From NCBI RefSeq assembly GCF_000423665.1, contig NZ_KE384074.1, positions 210,761 to 274,760 on the forward strand: 64,000 bases of DNA. The letters are read 5' to 3'. The notes under the pieces are model-generated. The model saw only the letters and a program-made list of their open reading frames with translations, did not search any database and was not told where the DNA came from. This document shows, piece after piece, positions 44,033-51,712 of this stretch; the first letter of the stretch is position 1; the number at the start of each line of letters is the position of its first letter. The DNA is from Solirubrobacter soli DSM 22325 (GTDB lineage: Bacteria; Actinomycetota; Thermoleophilia; Solirubrobacterales; Solirubrobacteraceae). Both the position numbers and the translations under genes were made by a program.

Positions 44033-44090
44033 GCACCTCACCGTCAACTGACGTAAGCCCCGAGGCCGCGCGCGTGCGACGGTTCAGCGC

Positions 44091-44858
44091 ATGGACATGC
44101 ATCTCACGGGCAAGCAGGCGATCGTCACCGGCGCGAGCAAGGGGATCGGCCTGGCGATCGTCGAGGCATTGCTCGACGAGGGCGTCGCGGTCGTCGCCGC
44201 CGCGCGCCACGTCGAGGGCCTGCCCGGCGAGGTGCACGGCGTCGCCGTCGACCTCTCGTCGGAGCAGGGCGCCACGGAACTGGTCGCGGCGGCCAAGCAG
44301 GTCTTCGACGGCGGATTGGACGTGCTCGTCAACAACGTCGGCGGCGTCGCGCCGCGCCTCGGCGGCTTCCGCAGCGTCAGCGACGAGGAGTGGATCGCGA
44401 CGCTGGCGCTGGACTTCCTCTCCGCCGTGCGCGTGACCCGCGGAGCGCTCGACCTCCTGGAGGCGCGCGGCGGCGGCACGATCGTGTCGGTCAACTCGGT
44501 CAATGCGACCCTCGCGGACCCGCTCGTGATCGACTACTGCTCGGCGAAGGCCGCCCTGGCGAGCTTCTCGAAGTCGCTGGCGAAGGAGGTCGCGCCGCTC
44601 GGCATCCGGGTGAACACGGTCTCCCCCGGGCCGGTCGCGACCGACCTCTGGCTCGGTGCCGGCGGGGTCGCGGCCACGGTCGCGCAGGGCGGGGACGCCT
44701 CGGCGGTCGCGGCGGGCGCCGCGGCCCAGTCGCCGACGGGCCGCTTCACCGAACCCGCGGAGGTCGCCGATCTCGTCGTGCTGCTGGCGAGCGGGCGCGC
44801 CGGCAACGTCACCGGCGCGGACTTCGTGATCGACGGCGGACTGATTCCCACACACTGA
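44091..44858 (+). CDS. SDR family oxidoreductase
   Basis: A 255-residue classical SDR. TGASKGIGLAI is the cofactor motif and NNVGG follows. VSVNSVNA carries the catalytic serine, and YCSAKAA has the active-site Y and K. SPGPVATDLW and the C-terminal FVIDGGL are typical of 3-oxoacyl-reductase-like members. Substrate unknown. It is preceded by the hairpin of the sigma factor gene and followed 23 bases later by the LQQTAGNRAV protein. Confidence 0.9.
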   Translation: MDMHLTGKQAIVTGASKGIGLAIVEALLDEGVAVVAAARHVEGLPGEVHGVAVDLSSEQGATELVAAAKQVFDGGLDVLVNNVGGVAPRLGGFRSVSDEEWIATLALDFLSAVRVTRGALDLLEARGGGTIVSVNSVNATLADPLVIDYCSAKAALASFSKSLAKEVAPLGIRVNTVSPGPVATDLWLGAGGVAATVAQGGDASAVAAGAAAQSPTGRFTEPAEVADLVVLLASGRAGNVTGADFVIDGGLIPTH

Positions 44859-44881
44859 TCGCGCCCCGGTACCGTCAAGAC

Positions 44882-45865
44882 GTGATCCGACGACGGGCCG
44901 AGGACAAGGACGAGCCGCAGCGTGCCGAGCCGACCCCGGCGGCGCCGGTGCACATGATCGCCCGCCTGCAGCAGACCGCCGGCAACCGGGCGGTCACCGC
45001 GATGCTGGCGCGCGAACCGCTCGAGTACGTCACCGAGCCGCACGAGGGCGGCGACGCCCGCGGACTGCTCGACGTGCTCGCGCCCGAGCAGGAGGCGCCG
45101 CTGCTCGCGGAGGCCGAGGTCTCCGACACCGCCACGCCGACGCCGGCGCCGACCACCGACCCGATCGCCGAGTGGAGCGCCAAAGCACCCACGACCAACG
45201 CCGAGTACGCACAGTGGGTCATCGACGGTGTGCCGCACGGCTTCGTCATCTGGTCCCCCGGCATGGGCGCCCAGAAGCAGATGGAGGACCTCGCCGCGGG
45301 CAAGACGGTCAAGGGCACCGATCCCACCAAGCCCGCGATCCTCGGCGGCCTGAAGACGATCAAGACCCTGGTCGGCGCGCGGGTGACCAAGTGGCGGGCC
45401 GACGAGACCAAGCCGAAGGACCCGCTCAGCGTCGGCAGCTTCCTCCGCGGCCCCGGCGCGCACGGCGGACGCGCGATCGACATCAACGGGTTCGACTGGA
45501 CCGGCGCCAACGGGCCGGTTCAGGTCGAGGAGGCGCTGCGGGCCCTGCCGGCGGACTCCTACGGCATCGGCCTGCCGTTCCAGGGCCAGTTCTTCCCCAA
45601 GAGCGAGTGGCTCCAGGAGCGCAAGGCGGCCGCCGGCGACCCGCCCAAGGACATCACCGAGCCGTCATTGGAGAAGTTCGTCGGCACCCGGTACACGTCG
45701 ACCTTCAAGGACGGCGCGTGGGAGGACAAGAAGGCGGGCGGGCAGGCGATCGACCGGCTCAAGAGCTCGACCTTGAAGGCCGCGATCGCCGACCTCAACG
45801 GCAAGGGCTACAAGATCTACGTCTTCCCGGACAACGACAACCACATCCACATCCAGAACCCCTAG
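44882..45865 (+). CDS. Candidate injection-system cargo with metallopeptidase-like C-terminal domain
   Basis: A 327-residue protein from a GTG at 44882. Residues ~20-40 contain HMIARLQQTAGNRAVTAML, matching the LQRxAGNxAVxxLL motif seen at the N-terminus of many actinobacterial proteins linked to extracellular contractile injection systems and DUF4157 toxins. A Thr/Pro linker follows. The C-terminal ~220 residues have AHGGRAIDINGFDW and end DNDNHIHIQNP, recalling the HxxGxAxD...HxH zinc ligands of M15/M74 peptidoglycan peptidases, though the first histidine is one residue closer than usual. There is no signal peptide. It shares the stop CTAG with the convergent ThrE-like gene. The cargo role is inference. 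Confidence 0.65.
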   Translation: MIRRRAEDKDEPQRAEPTPAAPVHMIARLQQTAGNRAVTAMLAREPLEYVTEPHEGGDARGLLDVLAPEQEAPLLAEAEVSDTATPTPAPTTDPIAEWSAKAPTTNAEYAQWVIDGVPHGFVIWSPGMGAQKQMEDLAAGKTVKGTDPTKPAILGGLKTIKTLVGARVTKWRADETKPKDPLSVGSFLRGPGAHGGRAIDINGFDWTGANGPVQVEEALRALPADSYGIGLPFQGQFFPKSEWLQERKAAAGDPPKDITEPSLEKFVGTRYTSTFKDGAWEDKKAGGQAIDRLKSSTLKAAIADLNGKGYKIYVFPDNDNHIHIQNP

Positions 45866-47100
45866 CGACGCAGCCCGCGTCCGATGGCCGAGCCGACCAG
45901 GACGCCGAGGGCAATCGCCACGATGACCGCGATCGCGCCCGCCGCGGTCACGAACCCGTCGCCCGTGTGGGTGGCGATCTGCGCCGTCCCGATCAACCCG
46001 AGGCTGCCGGGCACGAGCAGCCAGAACGACGGCAGGAAGACCACGAGGCTGGGCGGCCCGCCGCGCCAGTGGACGATCGCGGCGCCGAGCGCGGCCGTCA
46101 GGCCGCCCGCGAACGCGCCGAACGCCGCACCGTAGGCCTCCTGCCCACCCGACTGCGCGAGGAAGGTGAGCGCGAGCAGGCCGAGGATGTACGGCAGGAC
46201 CGCGGCGGGAGCGCTCAGGTTCAGGCAGACGCCGATCCCGAGCAGCAAGAGCCCGACCCAGGGCGCCCAGGCGCCCAGTTCATCCACGCGCACGTTGGCG
46301 AGCGCCTCCTGCGCCGGGAGGCCGATCACCCGCGCCGCCGCCAGCACGCCCGCCGAGAACAACAGCAGCTGGACCGTCCCGAACACCAACCGCGACGTGC
46401 CGGCGACCATCGCGCCCGCCGCGAGCTCCGACATCCCGGTGACGATCAGCGCGCCCGGAAGCAGCACCGCGAGCGGTGGGAGCAGGGTGCGCAGCGGCCC
46501 GTCGAGCAGGTCATGGTCGGCGGCGAGGAAGACCGCGCAGCCGACGAGGAACGCCGCGGTCACCGGCAGCAGCGTCAGCGCGAGCCGCGACCGCGCCGCG
46601 ACTTCGATCAGCACGGCCACGAGCACGCTGCAGAGCACGCCCGCCAGCAGGTTCTCGGGTGCGGGCTGGAGGATCAGGCCGATTCCCGCCGAGACCGGGA
46701 TGAGCCCCGCGGCGACCGCCCAGCGCGGCAGCAGCGGCGACGAAGCGAGCACGGCGTCGAGACGTTGCACGGCTTCGTCGGGGTCGCACGTTCCGGCCAG
46801 GACCGCGTCGACGATGCGCGAAACCGCGCCCGACTGGTCGAACCGCAGCGGCGGCCCGACCGCGCGGAACCCGGTCGCGTCCTCCCCGTCGAGGGAGACG
46901 AACAGCCCCGTCGGCGTCGCCGCGCACTGGACCTCGTCCTCCCCCAGCGCGCGGCCCATCCGCCGCAGCTCCTCCTCGACCTCGTCGACAGGGCGCCCCG
47001 CGGCGAGCCCGGCGGTGCCGAGCGCCAGCAGGCAGCGCCGCGTCAAGATCGTCGAGTCCTGGCCGACCAAGTGGGTGATGATGAACGCCCTGGCCCGCAC
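45862..47100 (-). CDS. ThrE-like threonine/serine exporter
   Basis: About 412 residues from a GTG at 47100. An N-terminal cytoplasmic domain (LLALGTAGLAAGRPVDEVEEELRRMGRALG, through FDQSGAVSRIVDAVL) matches the ThrE N-terminal half. About ten hydrophobic helices follow, covering the usual DUF1212 plus DUF3815-like halves in one chain. Characterised members export threonine and serine. The start is uncertain: ATG at 47181, GTG at 47100 and TTG at 47070 are all in frame without strong ribosome binding sites. The family alignment favours a short N-terminus. Confidence 0.8.
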   Translation of the reverse strand: MRARAFIITHLVGQDSTILTRRCLLALGTAGLAAGRPVDEVEEELRRMGRALGEDEVQCAATPTGLFVSLDGEDATGFRAVGPPLRFDQSGAVSRIVDAVLAGTCDPDEAVQRLDAVLASSPLLPRWAVAAGLIPVSAGIGLILQPAPENLLAGVLCSVLVAVLIEVAARSRLALTLLPVTAAFLVGCAVFLAADHDLLDGPLRTLLPPLAVLLPGALIVTGMSELAAGAMVAGTSRLVFGTVQLLLFSAGVLAAARVIGLPAQEALANVRVDELGAWAPWVGLLLLGIGVCLNLSAPAAVLPYILGLLALTFLAQSGGQEAYGAAFGAFAGGLTAALGAAIVHWRGGPPSLVVFLPSFWLLVPGSLGLIGTAQIATHTGDGFVTAAGAIAVIVAIALGVLVGSAIGRGLRR

Positions 47101-47215
47101 CGTGAAGATGATCTTCGCCGCGGTCTTCCTGGCCGCCGGTCTCGCCCTCGGAGGCGAGCTGGCCGCGGTCGGCGCCCTCATGGCCGCCGCCTGCTTCCTC
47201 GGCGCCGTCGCGTAG
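47078..47215 (+). CDS. Possible small membrane protein opposite the ThrE N-terminus
   Basis: A 45-codon frame (ATG ATG at 47078/47081) encoding two hydrophobic helices: MIFAAVFLAAGLALGG and AAVGALMAAACFLGAVA. It is antisense to the disputed N-terminus of the ThrE-like gene and only fits if that gene starts at or below 47070. GTGGGTG upstream is a weak ribosome binding site. Codon and hydrophobic pattern look protein-like, but GC-rich antisense frames often do. Confidence 0.25.
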   Translation: MMNALARTVKMIFAAVFLAAGLALGGELAAVGALMAAACFLGAVA

Positions 47216-47256
47216 CGTGCGATGAATTCCGGCCGCGCGGCCGGTCTTGCCTTCCC

Positions 47257-47796
47257 ATGAGCGTTCTAGTGCACCGGACGATGTCCCTGGACGGCTACAT
47301 CGCCGGACCGAACCACGAGATGGAGTGGATGTTCGGCCACCCCGCGCCGGAGTGGGGCGACGAGATCATGCGCGCGACCGGCGCGATCGTCACCGGCCGC
47401 GGCGCCTACGGCGTCAACGAGCGCGCCCAGAGCGTGGTGACCGCGCGCCCATACGGTGGTGCCTGGAGCGGCCCGGTCTTCATGGCCACCCACCATGACC
47501 TCGACCTCCCCGACTGGATCACGCCGGTCCGCGGCGACGTCCGCGACATCATCGCCACCGCCGAGGGCGCCGCGGGCGGGAAGACCGTCGAGGTGTTCGG
47601 CGGGAACCTGGCCGCGCAGTGTTTCGCCGCCGGGCTGGTGGACGAGGTCGTCGTCCACATCGTGCCGGTCGTTCTCGGCGAGGGGATCGCGTTCTCACCC
47701 GGAGCGGGCCACGTCGCCCTCGAGTTGGTCGACACGTCGATCAGGGGCGGGACGACGTCGCTGCGCTATCGCGTGCGCCGCGACGCGTCATCATGA
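47257..47796 (+). CDS. Dihydrofolate reductase family (RibD C-terminal-like) protein
   Basis: A 179-residue reductase-fold protein. It has MSLDGYIAGP at residues 9-18, GAIVTGRGAY, the NADPH-binding VEVFGGNLAAQCFAAGLVDEV, and HIVPVVLGEG. This is the YyaP/RibD-C group of soil bacteria, of unknown substrate, rather than true DHFR. A 16 bp perfect palindrome (CCGGCCGCGCGGCCGG, 47229-47244) lies 12 bases before the ATG. Its stop is followed at once by the alpha/beta hydrolase frame. Confidence 0.88.
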   Translation: MSVLVHRTMSLDGYIAGPNHEMEWMFGHPAPEWGDEIMRATGAIVTGRGAYGVNERAQSVVTARPYGGAWSGPVFMATHHDLDLPDWITPVRGDVRDIIATAEGAAGGKTVEVFGGNLAAQCFAAGLVDEVVVHIVPVVLGEGIAFSPGAGHVALELVDTSIRGGTTSLRYRVRRDASS

Positions 47797-47797
47797 C

Positions 47798-48679
47798 CTG
47801 ACGACGTTCGACCGGCACGAGCTCTCGCTGCACGGGCAGTCGGTGACCTATCGGACCGCGGGCAGCGGTCCGGTGCTCCTGCTCCTGCACGGCATCACCA
47901 ACTCCTCGCAGACGTGGGAGCCGGCTGTCGACGCCCTGGCGCAGGACTTCTACGTCGTCGCCCCGGACCTCCTCGGACACGGCCACTCGGCGACGCCGCG
48001 CGGCGACTACTCGCTCGGTGCGCACGCCAGCGGGGTCCGGGACCTGCTGAGCGCCCTCGACATCCCCCGGGCCACCGTGGTCGGTCATTCGCTCGGTGGC
48101 GGGATCGCGATGCAGTTCGCCTACCAGTTCCCGGAGCGCTGCGAGCGGCTCGTCCTCGTCTCCAGCGGCGGGCTGGGCAAGGAGGTGCATCTCCTGCTGC
48201 GCGCCGCCGCCTTGCCCGGCGCCGACTGGGTGCTGCCGATGCTGACCTCCCGCGGCGTGCGCGGTCTCGGGCAGGGCATCGCGGCGACGCTGCGCCTGGG
48301 GCGGATCGCGCCGAGCGGGGACATCGGCGTGCTGGCGTCCGGGTTCGCGTCACTGGACACGGCCGGCTCCCGGTCGGCGTTCCTGCACACGGTGCGCTCC
48401 GTCATCGACACCCAGGGTCAGCGGGTGAGCGCCGTCGACCGCCTGCACCTCGCGGCCGTGCTGCCGACGCTGATCGTCTGGGGCGAGCAGGACTCGATCA
48501 TCCCGGCCGAGCACGGGCATGCCGCCCACGAAGCCATGCCCGGCAGCCGGCTCGAGCTGTTCGAAGGCGCGGGACACATGCCCCATCACCAGGACCCGGA
48601 GCGCTTCGCCGCCGTCCTGGCGGACTTCTGCGCGAGCACGAAGTCAGCCAGCCTCACGGCCGATCATTGGCGCCCCTAG
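47798..48679 (+). CDS. Alpha/beta hydrolase, Rv2715-like
   Basis: About 293 residues. The oxyanion motif is LLLLHGITNSSQTW, and PDLLGHGHS, the nucleophile GHSLGGG, IVWGEQDSIIP (acid) and GAGHMPHH (histidine) follow. It resembles the mycobacterial Rv2715 type along its length. The start is problematic: family similarity begins right after the DHFR-like stop (HELSLHGQSVTYRTAGSG), but the only possible initiator there is CTG at 47798. The first ATG/GTG/TTG in frame is GTG at 47843, which would cut off the first strand. Coupling to the reductase is likely. The stop lies at the edge of an inverted-repeat element. Confidence 0.8.
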   Translation: MTTFDRHELSLHGQSVTYRTAGSGPVLLLLHGITNSSQTWEPAVDALAQDFYVVAPDLLGHGHSATPRGDYSLGAHASGVRDLLSALDIPRATVVGHSLGGGIAMQFAYQFPERCERLVLVSSGGLGKEVHLLLRAAALPGADWVLPMLTSRGVRGLGQGIAATLRLGRIAPSGDIGVLASGFASLDTAGSRSAFLHTVRSVIDTQGQRVSAVDRLHLAAVLPTLIVWGEQDSIIPAEHGHAAHEAMPGSRLELFEGAGHMPHHQDPERFAAVLADFCASTKSASLTADHWRP

Positions 48680-48833
48680 GGGTTCGCTGGAGAATGGTCG
48701 GTCCGACCGATGTGGTGCAGGCTCGGGCCGCACGCGCTCGCGATGCGGCCCTCCGGGCCGTGAGCAGCGGGGGTGGCGCGAGACGCTGCGGATGTGCCGC
48801 AGCGGGCGAACCGTGATTCTCCAGCGGGCCCCT
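48678..48833. repeat. Inverted-repeat element between convergent genes
   Basis: The outer 18-base arms at 48678-48695 and 48816-48833 match at 16 of 18 positions (core GCTGGAGAAT). Inside are two further perfect 8 bp hairpins: GGGCCGCA (48725) with TGCGGCCC (48744), and CGCTGCGG (48784) with CCGCAGCG (48797). The arms begin at the stop codons of the flanking convergent genes, so the element fills the whole gap and could terminate both. Confidence 0.7.
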
Positions 48834-49549
48834 CAGTCGAGCCGGCTGAGCGACTTCTTCATCACCTGCTCGGCCTTCGCGCCGGAGTCGGCGCGCTCAC
48901 CGCTGTTCTTGATCTGCGCGAACCCCGCGTACAGGATCGCGTTGTCCTTGTGCAGGACGACGGTCACCAGGTCGTCATAGGTGTCCGGGTTCACGTCGGC
49001 CGGCGAGTTGTGGGCGAGCTGCTGGGAGAAGCCCTTCCACCCGTTGAGCTCGAGCGGGCGGCTGGTGACGGTGTACGTGCCCAGGATCTGGGGCGGTCCC
49101 CCGAGGATGCTGAACGTGCCCGGGCACTTCGCCGCCGCGGCGTTGACCTGCTTCATCCCGGCGTCGGCGAGCTGGGCGCTCTGGAACACCACCGCGCCCT
49201 GGGTGACGACCGGTGGCGCGCCCCGCTTCGGCTGGTTCGGCCCGACGATCCAGCGGCCCGTCGAGTTGCCGCCCTGCAGCTGGACGGCCGCGGTCGTTCC
49301 CTGCGGGGCGTCGTCGGCGCGCTGGGCGTACGGGCACGTCGGCACGGAGTCCTCGGGCGTGTAGATGATGTGACCCGCCACGCCGTCGTCCTGGAACTCG
49401 ATGATGCCGCTGCCGCCGAGGTCGGCGGGCTTGACGAACCCGGTCCGGATCGAGCTCTGTGTGAACTTCGACGAGTCGCCGCCCCCACCGCAGCCCGCGA
49501 TGGCGATGACCACGACCGCCGCCAGTGTGCTCGATGCCTTCTTACCCAT
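48833..49549 (-). CDS. Lipoprotein of unknown function
   Basis: A 238-residue predicted lipoprotein. The signal peptide ends with lipobox IAGC (about C19), followed by a Gly/Ser linker. The folded part carries FTQSSIRTGFVKPADLGGSG at the start, two cysteines (PTCPYAQ, AAKCPGTF) and LHKDNAILYAGFAQ near the end, resembling the sensor-like PknH/lppA-type lipoproteins of actinobacteria. The ATG at 49549 with GGAAGGGA upstream is preferred over an ATG seven codons earlier. It lies downstream of the LVIVD gene on the same strand (60 bases) and may be co-transcribed. Confidence 0.8.
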   Translation of the reverse strand: MGKKASSTLAAVVVIAIAGCGGGGDSSKFTQSSIRTGFVKPADLGGSGIIEFQDDGVAGHIIYTPEDSVPTCPYAQRADDAPQGTTAAVQLQGGNSTGRWIVGPNQPKRGAPPVVTQGAVVFQSAQLADAGMKQVNAAAAKCPGTFSILGGPPQILGTYTVTSRPLELNGWKGFSQQLAHNSPADVNPDTYDDLVTVVLHKDNAILYAGFAQIKNSGERADSGAKAEQVMKKSLSRLD

Positions 49550-49609
49550 GAATCCCTTCCAGTCCTTCACCGCGGGGCGGCGCCGGAGTGGCGCCGCCCC
49601 GCGATGCGC

Positions 49610-51547
49610 TCACGGCGTCGTCGTCGACAGCGTGAACGTCAGCGTCTTGCCGTACGCACCCGTGCGCAGCGCCTCGTTGGCGCCGATGTCCTGCTTGAAC
49701 CCGAGCGTAACCGGGTCGTTCGAGACCGGGCCGTTGTAGGTGAGCAGGTTCAGCGGCGCGCCGGAGACGGTGCCCTCGGGCGCGGCGGTCCCGGCCGGGC
49801 TCGAGGCCGAGGCCTTCAGCGGAGCCGCCAGCGAGAACGTCCCGTTGACCAGGCGGCCCGGAACGTTCGTGCTCGGGTCGGCGACGCTCAGCAGCGCGTC
49901 ACCGGCGCTGGAGACCACGTTGGCCGTCCCCGCCGCGGTGTACGTCTTGGCGATGCCCGGCGTGAACGCGCCGAAGCTCGGAGCGGACGCGCCGAGCGAG
50001 AGGCTCAGCGTCGCCGGCACGCTGCCGCCGGCGGTGCCGTCGGCCGTCCCGGTGTAGGTGACCTTCGAGCCGTCGCAGCCGCCCCAGCAGACGCCGTCCT
50101 GCGGCGTGCCGGTGATCTGGCCGTCGAAGCGCAGGACGTCGATGCCGCGGTTGTAGTCGGCGACGTAGACGAGGCCCTTGTGCCAGTAGGTCGCCGAAGC
50201 GGAGCCGGACGTCACGCCGGTCGTGCCGGACGGAACGCGGAAGTAGCCGACCTGGTTCGGGTTCGCCGGGTCCGACATGTCGAGGAACCGGGTGCCCTGG
50301 CCGTACCACGCCTGGACGAGCGTGTTGCCGTTGACCGTGAACCAGTGCGCGGAGCAGCTGCCGGTCGTCGCCGAGCCGGGCTTGCCCCACGGCGTCCAGT
50401 GGCCGACGAGGTTCAGGCGGAACGGGTTCTGCGGCGTCGAGTTCCAGCCCTGACCGTCATAGCTGCCGGCGAGCGAGACCACCTTCAGCTCACCGGCCAG
50501 CGAGCAGGTGACGATGTTCTCGTTGGTGACGTACAGCAGGTCGCCAGAGGGGTAGTTGCCGACCTTCTGGGTGATGTGCTGCGCGTTGTGGTCGAAGTAG
50601 CCGAAGAAGTCGTCCTGCGTCGGGTTGACCAGCGGCGTGGTGCCGCCCGCGTAGGGGATCGGGTCGAACGCGGTGGCGACGCGGGTGACCTTCTTGACGG
50701 GGTCGTAGTGCGTGCCGACGGTGTAGTAGCCGCGGACGCCGCCCTCGCCGGAGGCCCAGGCGATGCCGTTGCGGTCGACGTCGACCGAGTGGACGTAGCC
50801 GGTCTGGCCGTCGAAGCGCGCGGTGTCCAGCGGCGTCGGGTACGTGTACGGGTGCGTCGGGTCGGAGATGTCGGTGACCCAGATCGGCACGCCGCCGCGC
50901 TTCTGCGAGTACGCCGGCTGCGGGAACCAGTCCGGGTTGTTGCCCGGCGTGCCCGTGCCGTAGGGGCCGACCGACCAGAGGTACTGGCAGTCGTTGATGC
51001 AGGTCGCCGTGTGGCCGGCCGGCACGGACTGGAAGGTGACGATCTTCGGCTTGTACGGATCCTTGACATCGATGATGTAGAAGCCGGTCTTGCCGGTCGT
51101 CAGCGCGCCGCCGAAGCCGCGTGGGTCGCGGCTGAGGAACACGAGCTTGCGCTTCGCGTCGACCGTCATGTTCTCGCCCTCGTAGAAGCGATCCTGCGTG
51201 TCACCGGGCTGGCGCAGCTGCGCCGGGGTGACATTCGCGACGTACACGGGGTGCGCCGGATCCTTGAGCGACCAGATCGAGAGGCCGCCGGTGCCGTCGC
51301 CGAACATGAAGTCGCCGAGCTCGCCGCCGTAGTCGATGAAGTTCGCCGCGGCCATGTTCCCGTTCGTGCCGCGCGTGTTGTCGAGCCACGTGACGTTGCT
51401 CGTGACCGCATTGGTCGGGTTGTTGTGCGTGTCGGGCAGCGGCGTCTGCGCCTGGGCGACGCCCGCTCCGAGCACCAACGCACCAGCGGTCAGGCATGCC
51501 CCCGTGAGCGCCCTGACCCGCCGTGACGTGCGGTTCCCTCCGTACAC
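49610..51547 (-). CDS. Secreted LVIVD beta-propeller protein with WxL-like C-terminal domain
   Basis: A 645-residue exported protein. A signal peptide (GACLTAGALVLGAGVAQA) is followed by an LVIVD-type propeller with recurring blades (GLSIWSLKDPAHPVYV, FYIIDVKDPYKPKIV, VPIWVTDISDPTHPYTY, TRFLDMSDPANPNQVGYF). The last ~135 residues have SVPATLSLSLG, FGAFTPGIAKTY, PVSNDPVTLGFKQDIGA and LRTGAYGKTLTFTLSTTTP, clearly homologous to the C-terminus of the BNR protein at 30399-33230. The GTG start follows AGAGGGGGA. The likely role is at the cell surface, with the shared domain as an anchor or sorting module. Enzymatic function is unknown. Confidence 0.85.
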   Translation of the reverse strand: MYGGNRTSRRVRALTGACLTAGALVLGAGVAQAQTPLPDTHNNPTNAVTSNVTWLDNTRGTNGNMAAANFIDYGGELGDFMFGDGTGGLSIWSLKDPAHPVYVANVTPAQLRQPGDTQDRFYEGENMTVDAKRKLVFLSRDPRGFGGALTTGKTGFYIIDVKDPYKPKIVTFQSVPAGHTATCINDCQYLWSVGPYGTGTPGNNPDWFPQPAYSQKRGGVPIWVTDISDPTHPYTYPTPLDTARFDGQTGYVHSVDVDRNGIAWASGEGGVRGYYTVGTHYDPVKKVTRVATAFDPIPYAGGTTPLVNPTQDDFFGYFDHNAQHITQKVGNYPSGDLLYVTNENIVTCSLAGELKVVSLAGSYDGQGWNSTPQNPFRLNLVGHWTPWGKPGSATTGSCSAHWFTVNGNTLVQAWYGQGTRFLDMSDPANPNQVGYFRVPSGTTGVTSGSASATYWHKGLVYVADYNRGIDVLRFDGQITGTPQDGVCWGGCDGSKVTYTGTADGTAGGSVPATLSLSLGASAPSFGAFTPGIAKTYTAAGTANVVSSAGDALLSVADPSTNVPGRLVNGTFSLAAPLKASASSPAGTAAPEGTVSGAPLNLLTYNGPVSNDPVTLGFKQDIGANEALRTGAYGKTLTFTLSTTTP

Positions 51548-51712
51548 CAGTCCCCCTCTCGTTGCGACTCTCGCGCGTTCGTGCGCGAGCAGACCCTCGT
51601 CGGCGATCTTACCGGCGGATCCGGGCCATCACGTCCGCATACGTGTCGAGACGTCTCCACGCCAAAAGCGACGGATGTCGGAGCTTTATCGGCGCTCGTA
51701 CAGTGTCCGCGC

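Noticed and set aside
51686..51693. GCCGATAA on the minus strand as a second sigma-28 -10 element
   Set aside because: There is no TAAA 15 bases upstream, and the following gene is a propeller protein unrelated to motility.
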